Origin: Prevotella sp.
GTDB lineage: Bacteria; Bacillota_I; Bacilli_A; ML615J-28; CAG-313
Assembly (NCBI GenBank): GCA_023665755.1
Contig: JAMPDF010000007.1
Coordinates: 1 to 20,075, forward strand
Length of the DNA: 20,075 nt
Reading direction: 5' to 3'
Both the position numbers and the translations under genes were made by a program. Below the pieces are notes generated by a model. It was not told where the DNA came from. It did not search any database and saw only the letters and a list, made by a program, of their open reading frames with translations. Position 1 is the first letter of the stretch, and every line of letters begins with the position of its first letter. Positions 7,817 to 16,720 of this stretch are shown here, piece after piece.

Positions 7817-10762
7817 CTAGAAATACCTAACTGTAATTTCTTTATACAGCGAGTACACAAATCCAAAAATTTGTTGTGCCAAATCAAATACAAGTAGAGC
7901 AATAAAGGCAATAATCAACGCTGCAACAACTGTAAGAATAATTGACCAAATTGTCTTTCCCATTCCATATTCATGAATAACAACTAGACCCATAAATGCC
8001 ATAAATCCAGTCAATACCCAACCAATGATATTAAGTAATACAATAAACTGTGCTTCATCTAATGTAAGTATGTTACTTAAAATGATATTCAAAAATCCAA
8101 TTATCATCACAGGGAACATTGCATAACAAATCATTACAAAAATTTCTTTCATCTTTCCTTTACCATCTAAAAGTGTAGTTACACTCCAGTTAGATACAGC
8201 TAGTATAGCTGGTGGAAGGACTCCATAAACTAAAATTTGGATACTATTGAACTTCTGCGGATTATTCTTATTGGTAATAATTCCTTCATATTGATATGCG
8301 ATTATTTCCATCAATACATATAGCAATAATATTACAATTGCAACCCATGTTTTTCCTTTTTTCTCTTGTTTGAATTCAGTAAATCCTTGAATTGGATGCG
8401 TTAAAATATAAAGTGGATAGCCAAATGTTTCCTTAAAGAAATGTTTAATAGCTTGACCAATTTTTGACCAATCAATACGGGCTAAAAAGTTCTTCTTTTT
8501 CTCATCACTTGGTTCTTCTTCATCATCCAAATTATCTTCTTCTTCGTCTGTATCTTCTTGATGTACAACATGTCCTGATAATGCAGCTTGTTTAGTGGCA
8601 ATCAGATGAGCTTTTTCTTCATTCATTGCTACTGATGCGGCAATAGCCAAATTCTTTTTCTGCAAATGTTTGCGGTAAGAAAGCGTTACCCAAAGTGAAA
8701 CTAGCATAATCACAGCTGTCATTATCCAACCAAAATTTTTAGATAGCAATTGATCTCGATACTCTGCGTATGCTTTAGAATAATAATTCGCATTGTGAGC
8801 CAATTTAAAATATTCCATTGCTTCTTTGTATTCACCACGTCTATGAAGAGCTTTACCAATTCCTAGATAGGCCAATTCATAATTGGTATTCATTTTTACA
8901 ACTTGACGCCAATAAGTTTCAGCACCTGCTTGGACTAGATTTCCCTCTGCATCATATACATCTTCAATAATACCTTCTTGATACAATTCAGTTGCTTTAT
9001 TTACTGTTGCACCAAATTCGGTAGTCAAATATAGTAAAATACTTTTGGAAGACTTATCTAAAACAAGTAATACTTCTTCCATAATTGGATTACCACTAGC
9101 ATCTAATTCACCACTTGCACGTTTGAAATAACGAATTGCAGATGGTTCAATAATGCTTTTAGAAGTAGCTTTATCCTTATTGGTTCTACCACCAGGTTGC
9201 TCACCTGCGATATAAAGCAAATTTCCTTCATTGTCATATGTGAATAAACGACCACGTTGAATATCTACTACTGTGAAATTTCCTTTATCATTCACGGTTA
9301 CACCAACCAATTGGGATGGTCCAATAATAACTCCTTCTTCTGAAGAACTAGCAAGGTATACAGCATCACCATCTGGAGTAACGTAACCATTTCGTTTCAT
9401 AACATCTTTTCCTGATGTATTGATCATTTTTACTAGATTAGCAACTGTAGTAGCATCACTATCTGGATTTGATGTTGCATATAAGAAGCCAGAAGAATCA
9501 ATTGCTATATTGGTAAATTCTGGTGGTAAGTCCAATGACAACGAACTATTTTGTTCTTCTGAGAAAATCTTTGTCCAGAATTTTTTCAAAGGATTAGCTA
9601 CAACTTCATTCTTACCTAAATAGCGATTGAATGCACCTTCTGAATCAAATTCAATAATACCATCATAAATATGTTGTGCAATACAGAATACTTTTCCTGA
9701 TTTGTCTACCGCAATCTTTTGTGGATTAAATACTCTAGCATCAGTTACTGTACTTGCCATTAAACCACTTGATACCTGATAAAAAACATTATCATTTGGT
9801 GTCAAATATACACGGTCAACGACCCATTCACCATTTTCATTTTGATTTGCGCGAACAATTCTTGAGTTTCCACTATCTGCAACGTATAATCCTTTTTCAG
9901 TAACAGTTATTCCTGTTGCTTGATACATACGAATAGCGTAGCGACTAGCATCTTTTGAATAAGGTAAATAAGGTGCTTTTCCCACTTTTGTTGATGGTGT
10001 AAATTCAAAAGTGAATACATCATTTTCTTTGACTTCAATAGAATCATCTAATACAAAATAATGTTTTGTAACATCTACAATTTCAACATTTCCTTCTTCA
10101 TCTGTAATTGTTTCTTGTACCACTCTTGATTCATATTTCACTTTGCTAGAATCAACAGCTTCTCCATTGATTTTAAATACACGTCTAACATTGGTTCCAT
10201 CATAAATCACATCTGCAGAAAGTTCTATTTCTTTTGTGCCCATCGTAAGCGTAAATTCATATTTTGTTGTCTCACCATAAAATGTAATCAATTCTTCTGA
10301 TGTAATTACTTCTGATGTAACCGTGTCAAAATCTAAATCAAATTGATAATATTCATCTAAAATTCTTTTTACTTCTTCTGTAATCAATAATTCACTAATT
10401 GATTCAATTTTCTTGAAATCTTGATTTAATATATATACATGACTAATATATGTAATTGGATCACTATTGGCAAAGATAGCTGTTTGTGTTTCTTTTTTAG
10501 AATCTAATATATATATTTTATCTTGAAAAGTAGCCATATCTTCTAATGAATCTAGTTTGATATTTTCTAAATCGTCTGGATTCAAATTGGAAATGTCATC
10601 TGAATAATATGTATCTTGATAAGCCAATCCCTCTGCGGAAGGAATAACATTTTTCCAAAAATCATAGTTATATCCCGCAGCATTTGCTACAAGTAGATTT
10701 GGAGAAAATACCATCATAAATAAAATTGCGATTACAGTTATTTTTAAAACTATTTTTTTCAT
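7817..10762 (-). CDS. NHL-repeat / TPR / Yip1-domain membrane protein
   Basis: A 981-residue multidomain protein. A signal peptide (1-28, ending VANA) is followed by an extracellular beta-rich region. Residues about 280-580 contain NHL-like propeller blades: GITVTEKGLYVADSGNSRIVR, PQKIAVDKSGKVFCI, FTNIAIDSSGFLYATS and LVGVTVNDKGNFTVVD. A TPR-like helix pair follows at 625-665 (AYLGIGKALHRRGEYKEAMEYF). A membrane helix at 679-695 brings the chain inside, where a very acidic linker lies at 735-755. Residues 785-970 form a Yip1-type domain with about five helices and the family hallmark NWSVTTLLDGKGKMKE at 858-873. Such NHL/TPR/Yip1 proteins recur near sugar importers, but no function is established; a scaffold or sensor is possible. 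AGGAGG precedes ATG 10762 by five bases and contains the upstream permease's TAG. Confidence 0.85.
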   Translation of the reverse strand: MKKIVLKITVIAILFMMVFSPNLLVANAAGYNYDFWKNVIPSAEGLAYQDTYYSDDISNLNPDDLENIKLDSLEDMATFQDKIYILDSKKETQTAIFANSDPITYISHVYILNQDFKKIESISELLITEEVKRILDEYYQFDLDFDTVTSEVITSEELITFYGETTKYEFTLTMGTKEIELSADVIYDGTNVRRVFKINGEAVDSSKVKYESRVVQETITDEEGNVEIVDVTKHYFVLDDSIEVKENDVFTFEFTPSTKVGKAPYLPYSKDASRYAIRMYQATGITVTEKGLYVADSGNSRIVRANQNENGEWVVDRVYLTPNDNVFYQVSSGLMASTVTDARVFNPQKIAVDKSGKVFCIAQHIYDGIIEFDSEGAFNRYLGKNEVVANPLKKFWTKIFSEEQNSSLSLDLPPEFTNIAIDSSGFLYATSNPDSDATTVANLVKMINTSGKDVMKRNGYVTPDGDAVYLASSSEEGVIIGPSQLVGVTVNDKGNFTVVDIQRGRLFTYDNEGNLLYIAGEQPGGRTNKDKATSKSIIEPSAIRYFKRASGELDASGNPIMEEVLLVLDKSSKSILLYLTTEFGATVNKATELYQEGIIEDVYDAEGNLVQAGAETYWRQVVKMNTNYELAYLGIGKALHRRGEYKEAMEYFKLAHNANYYSKAYAEYRDQLLSKNFGWIMTAVIMLVSLWVTLSYRKHLQKKNLAIAASVAMNEEKAHLIATKQAALSGHVVHQEDTDEEEDNLDDEEEPSDEKKKNFLARIDWSKIGQAIKHFFKETFGYPLYILTHPIQGFTEFKQEKKGKTWVAIVILLLYVLMEIIAYQYEGIITNKNNPQKFNSIQILVYGVLPPAILAVSNWSVTTLLDGKGKMKEIFVMICYAMFPVMIIGFLNIILSNILTLDEAQFIVLLNIIGWVLTGFMAFMGLVVIHEYGMGKTIWSIILTVVAALIIAFIALLVFDLAQQIFGFVYSLYKEITVRYF

Positions 10763-10771
10763 AACTACCTC

Positions 10772-11797
10772 CTATTTCATACCTGAATGAGCCATAGTTT
10801 CGATAATCTGACTTTGAGAAAGAACGAAAACGGTAATTGGCACAATCATCATAATCAACATTACGGCTGAGGCAGTACCGGTTCTTGCGACACCACCAGA
10901 AACAATTTGGTTCAGTGCATAAGATAACGGTTTTAACTGTTCACTATAAATATAAGTTCCTCCATCATTATTCCATAATTGTTGGAATAATAAGATAATC
11001 AAAGTTAACCAAGCTGGTTTAACTAGCGGCATAACGATTTTCCAATAAATTTGGAATTCATTTGCGCCATCAATTTTAGCAGACTCAATCAATTCCATCG
11101 GTATATCTTGCATAAATTGTTTCATCAAATATAGTCCTAACGAATAGGCAAAAGCAGGTATAATGATTGCCCACTGTGAATCAATAAAACCAATTGAACT
11201 AAAGATGATATATCTTGGTGTAGCAGTAACTTGTGCTGCAAACATCAAGGAATATACAACCATACCAAAAATAATACTAGATCCAGGGAATTTATGTTTT
11301 GCTAATGGATAAGCAGCCATTGAGGCAATAATTACATGCCCAACCGTTCCAGCAAGTGTAATCCATATTGTATTAAAGAAATATCTTGAAAATGGTACCC
11401 AAGAGTCTTCCAAAAGCATTGCTAAATCTTTAAAGTTATCTAGTGTAGGATTTTGGAAAAACAATTTTGGTGGATAAATAAATAATTCTGCAAGTGGTTT
11501 AAACGCTGCACAAAATGAATATACCAAAGGATATGCACTGAATAAACCAAATAAACAAAGTAGTATGAATAAAGAGATATCTCCAGCTACGCTACGACTT
11601 ACTCTTTTTTTCTTTTTAATCCTTCTTCTTTTTTCCATTTTGTAGAAGAAAAGCTCTACTTTTCCCATTTTACTTTCATCTTTTAAACCATATTTTTTCA
11701 GTTTCTTTTCTTGACGTTTAATACGCTTTTTTTCTTCTTTTGATAGTTCAACGCCAGCTATTTGATCATCATCGATTAATATTTTGTCTGTAGCCAT
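10772..11797 (-). CDS. Carbohydrate ABC transporter permease, MalG type (first pair)
   Basis: A 341-residue permease. Residues 1-70 are a highly charged, Lys/Arg-rich cytoplasmic extension (RRRIKKKKR near 57-65), followed by six predicted helices beginning at about 74. The EAA loop is at 236-261 (LIESAKIDGA, then IVMPLVKP). The C terminus (SQSQIIETMAHSGMK) fits the MalG family, whose members commonly end in a G-rich Lys tail. One base separates its ATG from the preceding gene's TAA. The ribosome site is weak (AGGTT at eight bases, within the upstream gene's last codons), so translation probably depends on coupling to the MalF-type partner. The fold and pairing are clear; substrate is inferred to be an oligosaccharide from the adjacent binding protein and glycosidases. 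Confidence 0.92.
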   Translation of the reverse strand: MATDKILIDDDQIAGVELSKEEKKRIKRQEKKLKKYGLKDESKMGKVELFFYKMEKRRRIKKKKRVSRSVAGDISLFILLCLFGLFSAYPLVYSFCAAFKPLAELFIYPPKLFFQNPTLDNFKDLAMLLEDSWVPFSRYFFNTIWITLAGTVGHVIIASMAAYPLAKHKFPGSSIIFGMVVYSLMFAAQVTATPRYIIFSSIGFIDSQWAIIIPAFAYSLGLYLMKQFMQDIPMELIESAKIDGANEFQIYWKIVMPLVKPAWLTLIILLFQQLWNNDGGTYIYSEQLKPLSYALNQIVSGGVARTGTASAVMLIMMIVPITVFVLSQSQIIETMAHSGMK

Positions 11798-11798
11798 A

Positions 11799-13262
11799 TT
11801 ATGAACCTACCCTTCTTAAGATTTTTCTAACTAATAAGTTAGCGAGTATCATGATTAAAAACAAAATGGTTGCAATTGCTGAAGCATATCCCATTTCCAT
11901 ACGCGTATTACCATAATCCATTAAGTGGGTGATGATGGTATGACCTGCATACTCAATAGACGGGAACCCAGCAATATTAGTTGATACTTCCGCAATAGCC
12001 AAACTAGATGTAATTTGCATTACCGCACCAAACATCAATTGTGATTTCATTTGTGGCAATGTAATATACCATAATTCTTGCCAACGGCTCTTAATACCAT
12101 CTATTGCGCCTGCTTCATAGTATTCTTTATTTACTCCTTGAAGTCCCGCAATGAACGACAAGAAACTTACCCCAAGTGACATCCACAATTGGACAATAAT
12201 CAAAATCCAAATAATATAATTGGCATCTTGAAGCCATGTAATTGGTTCTTGAATAATATTTAATTCCATTAAAATCGAGTTAGCATATCCATAGTTATCA
12301 CTACTGAAGATGAGTTTCCATACTAAATATACATTACCTGAAATAGATGGTGCATAGAAAATAAGGGTCATAAAACTTCTTAATAATGGTTTCAATTCAT
12401 TGATTAACCACGCAAATACAAACGCCATAATGTAACTTACAGGTCCTGTGATTACCGCAAGAATTGCTGTATTTTTAATAGCAATCATAAATACTTTATC
12501 ATCTACAAATAATGCTTTATAGTTGTCCCAACCAACAAATGTAGGGAATTCTAATAAATTAAAATATGTAAAACTAAGAACTAAAGACATCAGTACTGGA
12601 ACTACTGTAAAAATGAAGAATAAAATAGTATATGGAGCAACCAAATAGTAATATTGTCTCTTAACGAAAATTTCTCTACGTAATCTTCCACCTCTTTTAC
12701 TCCATCTATCTACTTTACGAATAAATGAGCCCCGGTCTTTCTCAATTCTTAACTTTTGAGCGGCTCTTTCATAGACTTTAGCATATTCTAAATATGCCTT
12801 TTCTTTTGTTTCAAATTCAATTTGTAATGGATCTTTTTCTGGCATTTCATCTGCTTCTGGATCATCTACTACAACCAAATCTGGATTTTCTTTCGCCCAA
12901 AGTTTATATCGTTTTAATACTTCTTGATATTCACTATCAATAGCTTTAAACTTTTCTTTTACTTCTGCAAATTCTTTTTTATACTCTACAATATTGGCCT
13001 TAACCATTGCATCATATTCTGCATCAGCTTGCTTTTGCTCTATCCGCTTTTCTTTTAGCGCTTGTTTTAAAGCCGCTTTTTCTGCCGCTTTTTCCTCACG
13101 AGTCATTGCATTTTTTTCTGCTTGTTTTGCCTTTTTCTCTTGATGGATGCGCTTGAAATTTAATTTTTCTTTTTTACCACCTGTAATTACTAAGATAAAG
13201 AGATACGTTAGTATTACAACTGTGATAACTAGCATAATAATTACAGCTATTTTTCCTCCCAT
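11799..13262 (-). CDS. Carbohydrate ABC transporter permease, MalF type, with extra N-terminal helix and coiled coil (first pair)
   Basis: A 487-residue permease, much longer than a typical MalF-type subunit of about 290-320 residues in LplB/YurN-like systems. An extra membrane helix (about 5-28) is followed by about 165 residues rich in Lys, Glu and Ala, predicted as a long coiled coil (35-125 and 145-175) with a short acidic proline-containing break (128-145). The permease proper starts near 203 (YYYLVAPYTILFFIFTVVPV) and has the EAA loop at 381-405 (YYEAGAIDGI, then ITLPQM). AAAGGAG lies six bases before ATG 13262; the TAG stop of the lipoprotein gene is 15 bases upstream. The order binding protein, MalF, MalG is the standard sugar importer layout. 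The coiled-coil extension could tether the transporter to an ATPase or another membrane partner; that is speculation. Confidence 0.92.
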   Translation of the reverse strand: MGGKIAVIIMLVITVVILTYLFILVITGGKKEKLNFKRIHQEKKAKQAEKNAMTREEKAAEKAALKQALKEKRIEQKQADAEYDAMVKANIVEYKKEFAEVKEKFKAIDSEYQEVLKRYKLWAKENPDLVVVDDPEADEMPEKDPLQIEFETKEKAYLEYAKVYERAAQKLRIEKDRGSFIRKVDRWSKRGGRLRREIFVKRQYYYLVAPYTILFFIFTVVPVLMSLVLSFTYFNLLEFPTFVGWDNYKALFVDDKVFMIAIKNTAILAVITGPVSYIMAFVFAWLINELKPLLRSFMTLIFYAPSISGNVYLVWKLIFSSDNYGYANSILMELNIIQEPITWLQDANYIIWILIIVQLWMSLGVSFLSFIAGLQGVNKEYYEAGAIDGIKSRWQELWYITLPQMKSQLMFGAVMQITSSLAIAEVSTNIAGFPSIEYAGHTIITHLMDYGNTRMEMGYASAIATILFLIMILANLLVRKILRRVGS

Positions 13263-13276
13263 GTTCTTCTCCTTTC

Positions 13277-16200
13277 CTAGTCTTCATCTACCGTAGGTAA
13301 ATCAAATTCTTTTCTTTTTCGGTTAATTTCATCATTAATATTACCACAATATTCTACCAATGTTTCTTTGGCATTATAATAATTATTGACAACTTCACGA
13401 TAAGCATTTTCAACTTCACGACCAATAATATAACTACCTGCTACTTGTGGCATTTCATGTACTTGACTCCATTGTAACATCAGCTTATCTAAATCACTTT
13501 GTGGCCATGCAAGAGATTGGAATGCTTTTACATTCGCAGTAGCATGACGTGCAGCAGATCCTAAAATTCCTTCCATTTCACGACCAAATTGTGCTTGTGC
13601 TTCTGCGCCTGTCCACCATTTCAAGAATGCCCAAGATGCATCATATTTGGCTTGTTTTTTAGCCTCTGATAATTTATTGGATTGTTTCATAATTACAGCA
13701 CCTGTACCACTGGCTGTAGAAGTATGATCAACTTTACCAGTTTCTTCATTATATGTGCCTGGAATTAAATGGAAAGACCACTTTCCTTTCAATTCGGGAG
13801 CAAATACACTGAGTGTATTATATGTTTCATAATAAGCTATACCAATTGGCATTTCACCTGATCTAAAACGATTTACAAAACTTGCTGATTTAGGGAAAGA
13901 ATATAATGTGTAAAATTCTGTCCAATATTCAAATGAACGCATTGCAGAATCACTCATTAATCCTGTTTCTTTGTTATCATTGGTATAAAGTTCACCACCA
14001 TTTTGATATAACATTGAAACAAATACTGGATTTAATGCATTTGCTCCTGCGTCATTTACAGGTAGATAAAATTGCAATTGTTTCGTTTGAAGTTTTGCAA
14101 CAAGATCGATTACACTATCCCATGTTACTACATCATCACTATATTCACCAGTGACTGGATCTTTAAATAAAATATCGTTCCAACCATTTTCTTCAAAAAT
14201 ATCATCTCTTACGAACATAACCATAAAGATTTGTTTTTCTGGAAGCGCATATATACCTTTAATATTCTTTTGTAATTCCTCTTTTGTATAGGTTGAACTA
14301 TCAAATAAGTCTTCTTTTTTTATCCCGTGTTGGTCACAATAATCTTGAACTGCATAATATGCATCTACTTTAGCTTTGGCACTAGCATCACCTTTATTCG
14401 CTGCTTCAATATCTGCATTCGTGATTGAATAGAATTGGAACTGACGTAAAGATGAAGCATGATATACATTTTCATATGCCATTGCAGAAGAAATGTCAAT
14501 TGTATTATCTGGTAATGCATATACAGTATCCCAGAAATCATCAAAGTTGGTTAAGTCATATACAGCATTACGAAGCGCATAGTTAACTGGTAAACTTGAA
14601 TCTACATTTAACGCTACATCTGGACCTATTCCAGCAAGTGTGGCTTTTAACAATACATCTGCACCTGTTAATTTCAAGTTCACTTTGATTCCTGTTTCCT
14701 TTGTAAATGTGGTATCAATTAAATTTCGCACAACATTAGCTTGGTCACGACCTAGTGTCATCCATACTTCAATAGATTCACTTTGTTCTTCAGATTCATT
14801 TTCTACTATATCACCAATTGTAGAATAATCAATAAAGAAAGATAAGAAGAATGAACATATACCATTCCACATTTTTCTAAAGAAACCTTCGTTCGCCTTT
14901 GGCAACTCAATATCTGGTGTATGTACTTCAATATAATCTATTGCAAGCGGTAATTCTCTTAATTGTGTAAGTAGTGTTCCTAATGAAGAAATATTATTGC
15001 TAAATGAACTTAATTTTTGTGTAATCGAACGTGGTTTAGAAATAAACGTTTCAAGTTGAGTAACCATGGCATCAATTACACCAGTTTTATCAGAACCCCC
15101 ACCAGAAATTTCAGCGATGCTTTCTGAAACATCTTTGAGGTCTAAATAATAGTTGGTTAAATTTTCAATTAAATTAGGAAATTTGACAGTCAATTCATAG
15201 TCACGGTTTTTATCTGGTGAAGTAGTTGTATAAGATACAATTTCACGATATGTCCGACTCAATTCATCAATCGTCGATTGAATTCGTTCAATCAGCGGAG
15301 CATATGCACCAAGTGTAACTTCCATTGTAAATGTATAGCTTTTCCCTTTTTCAAAATAAAATAAATAGTCTTCTTTTCCATTTCCTAATGTTATATTTTG
15401 CCAGTCACTTGAAAATGAAAATTGAACGTCATTTAATTCATCAAATAATACTTGGTTAGCGCCTTCATTTTCACTAATATAGGCAATACGACTAGAATAC
15501 ATTCCACGAACTAAATTTTGTCTAGCTCGCATAGAAATATTATAATATCCATCTTCTGGTACACTAAATTCCCAAGAAATCCAATCTCCTAATACCTTCC
15601 ATTGGTTTCCTCCGATGGCATTCTTTTTTGTTACCTTTAAACTAAATGGTGTGGTATTAGATGAAGAACGATCGGTAATGGCATAAAGTGTTGGAGAAGA
15701 TTTATAGGTTGCCTTTTCAGCTTGAATAGGACCTGTGGTTTGTTTTTTCAAACTTGGTTCTCCATATGTTGCCTTTAGATTTTCAAGATACGATTCATAT
15801 GTAGGTGTTTCAACAACAGATACAACCGAAATTTGATCAATAATCATTGGCTCTTTGATAGAAGCAAGGGTAATTGTATTTTCACCAGCTTCAAGATAGA
15901 ACATATAAGGTTCTGTAGTATACCCCATATCATCTTTGAAATAACTTTCTCTAAATGTATACACTTCAACTTGTTGTGGTTTTAAATCATTGCCATTTGT
16001 ATCTACTTTAAAGTTGCCATTTTCATCAAAGGAAGCATCAGCATCTTTCCAAACTCTTGAAAATGTAAAACTATCTGCACCTTCAAATGGCACTTGACCA
16101 TTGATTTTTAATTTTCTCTCTATAGAAGAACTATATCCAGTAATTGTAAAATAATTCAGCTTTAGATTATAAAATCCCGCTTCATCTACATTCACCTTCC

Positions 16201-16720
16201 AAGTTACTTCACCAATATTTTTATGAACCATCACTGAATCAGTCTTACTTGCACGATTATCCATCAAATGCTTACTCTCTTTTACAATGGTATCTAATTC
16301 AGCTTTTCTTTCTTCATTATAGATACTCGTATGATTGTCTTTTCCAAAAATACCATCATATATATATTGAAGTTCTGTTTTTCCATAATCTGTATTACTA
16401 AAACAACTTACCAATTGTAATAAGTTTTGTTTACCTTTGTCTGTTTCGGGATTTAATCCTGCTTCTGTTAAGTCAATTTGGATTACACTATTTGTTGAAC
16501 TTGTATCAAAGTTTGCTCCATCAATTGCAATTTCAACATCTTTAGGTAAATGGTTTTCTTTAGATTCTTTGTAAAGTTGATATCCATTTTTTACGATTTT
16601 GGTTGGTTCGCCACCACTACCAATTTCTTTATTTTTCTCTTTACACGATGTCAAAGAGAACACCATCATTACTAGTGTTACAACAAAGCAACTTAAAAAG
16701 ATTTTTTTGGCCTTTCTCAT
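13277..16720 (-). CDS. Giant lipoprotein: two CBM-like domains fused to an ABC extracellular solute-binding protein
   Basis: A 1147-residue surface lipoprotein. The signal peptide ends in a lipobox LTSC with the lipidated cysteine at 26. Two beta-sandwich modules follow, at about 160-300 and 332-475. Both show the CBM6/35-like order: a W-x-V/F strand, a PEDGYYN or EAGFYN turn, and then a late strand after an aromatic-Leu/Phe-x-x-G turn (FYLEAGENTITL; FYFEKGKSYTF). Residues 476-600 are helical. A short hydrophobic patch (615-630, NGICSFFLSFFID) precedes a family 1 solute-binding domain from about 648 to 1120, with typical helices (ASWAFLKWWTGAEAQAQFG) and the loop GTGAVIMKQS. Ordinary sugar-binding lipoproteins have about 400-450 residues. 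ATG 16720 overlaps the GH20 TGA in an ATGA, with GGAG five bases upstream. It is the only binding protein in the window for four permeases. Confidence 0.9.
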   Translation of the reverse strand: MRKAKKIFLSCFVVTLVMMVFSLTSCKEKNKEIGSGGEPTKIVKNGYQLYKESKENHLPKDVEIAIDGANFDTSSTNSVIQIDLTEAGLNPETDKGKQNLLQLVSCFSNTDYGKTELQYIYDGIFGKDNHTSIYNEERKAELDTIVKESKHLMDNRASKTDSVMVHKNIGEVTWKVNVDEAGFYNLKLNYFTITGYSSSIERKLKINGQVPFEGADSFTFSRVWKDADASFDENGNFKVDTNGNDLKPQQVEVYTFRESYFKDDMGYTTEPYMFYLEAGENTITLASIKEPMIIDQISVVSVVETPTYESYLENLKATYGEPSLKKQTTGPIQAEKATYKSSPTLYAITDRSSSNTTPFSLKVTKKNAIGGNQWKVLGDWISWEFSVPEDGYYNISMRARQNLVRGMYSSRIAYISENEGANQVLFDELNDVQFSFSSDWQNITLGNGKEDYLFYFEKGKSYTFTMEVTLGAYAPLIERIQSTIDELSRTYREIVSYTTTSPDKNRDYELTVKFPNLIENLTNYYLDLKDVSESIAEISGGGSDKTGVIDAMVTQLETFISKPRSITQKLSSFSNNISSLGTLLTQLRELPLAIDYIEVHTPDIELPKANEGFFRKMWNGICSFFLSFFIDYSTIGDIVENESEEQSESIEVWMTLGRDQANVVRNLIDTTFTKETGIKVNLKLTGADVLLKATLAGIGPDVALNVDSSLPVNYALRNAVYDLTNFDDFWDTVYALPDNTIDISSAMAYENVYHASSLRQFQFYSITNADIEAANKGDASAKAKVDAYYAVQDYCDQHGIKKEDLFDSSTYTKEELQKNIKGIYALPEKQIFMVMFVRDDIFEENGWNDILFKDPVTGEYSDDVVTWDSVIDLVAKLQTKQLQFYLPVNDAGANALNPVFVSMLYQNGGELYTNDNKETGLMSDSAMRSFEYWTEFYTLYSFPKSASFVNRFRSGEMPIGIAYYETYNTLSVFAPELKGKWSFHLIPGTYNEETGKVDHTSTASGTGAVIMKQSNKLSEAKKQAKYDASWAFLKWWTGAEAQAQFGREMEGILGSAARHATANVKAFQSLAWPQSDLDKLMLQWSQVHEMPQVAGSYIIGREVENAYREVVNNYYNAKETLVEYCGNINDEINRKRKEFDLPTVDED

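Noticed and set aside
7696..7911. Minus-strand 71-codon frame overlapping the end of the Yip1 gene and the start of the DUF5696 gene
   Set aside because: It is out of frame with both well-supported genes, lacks a ribosome site and matches no family.
13906..14154. Plus-strand open frame inside the lipoprotein gene
   Set aside because: No ribosome site, composition is that of an antisense shadow (many His/Leu), and the minus-strand gene has a recognisable domain over it.
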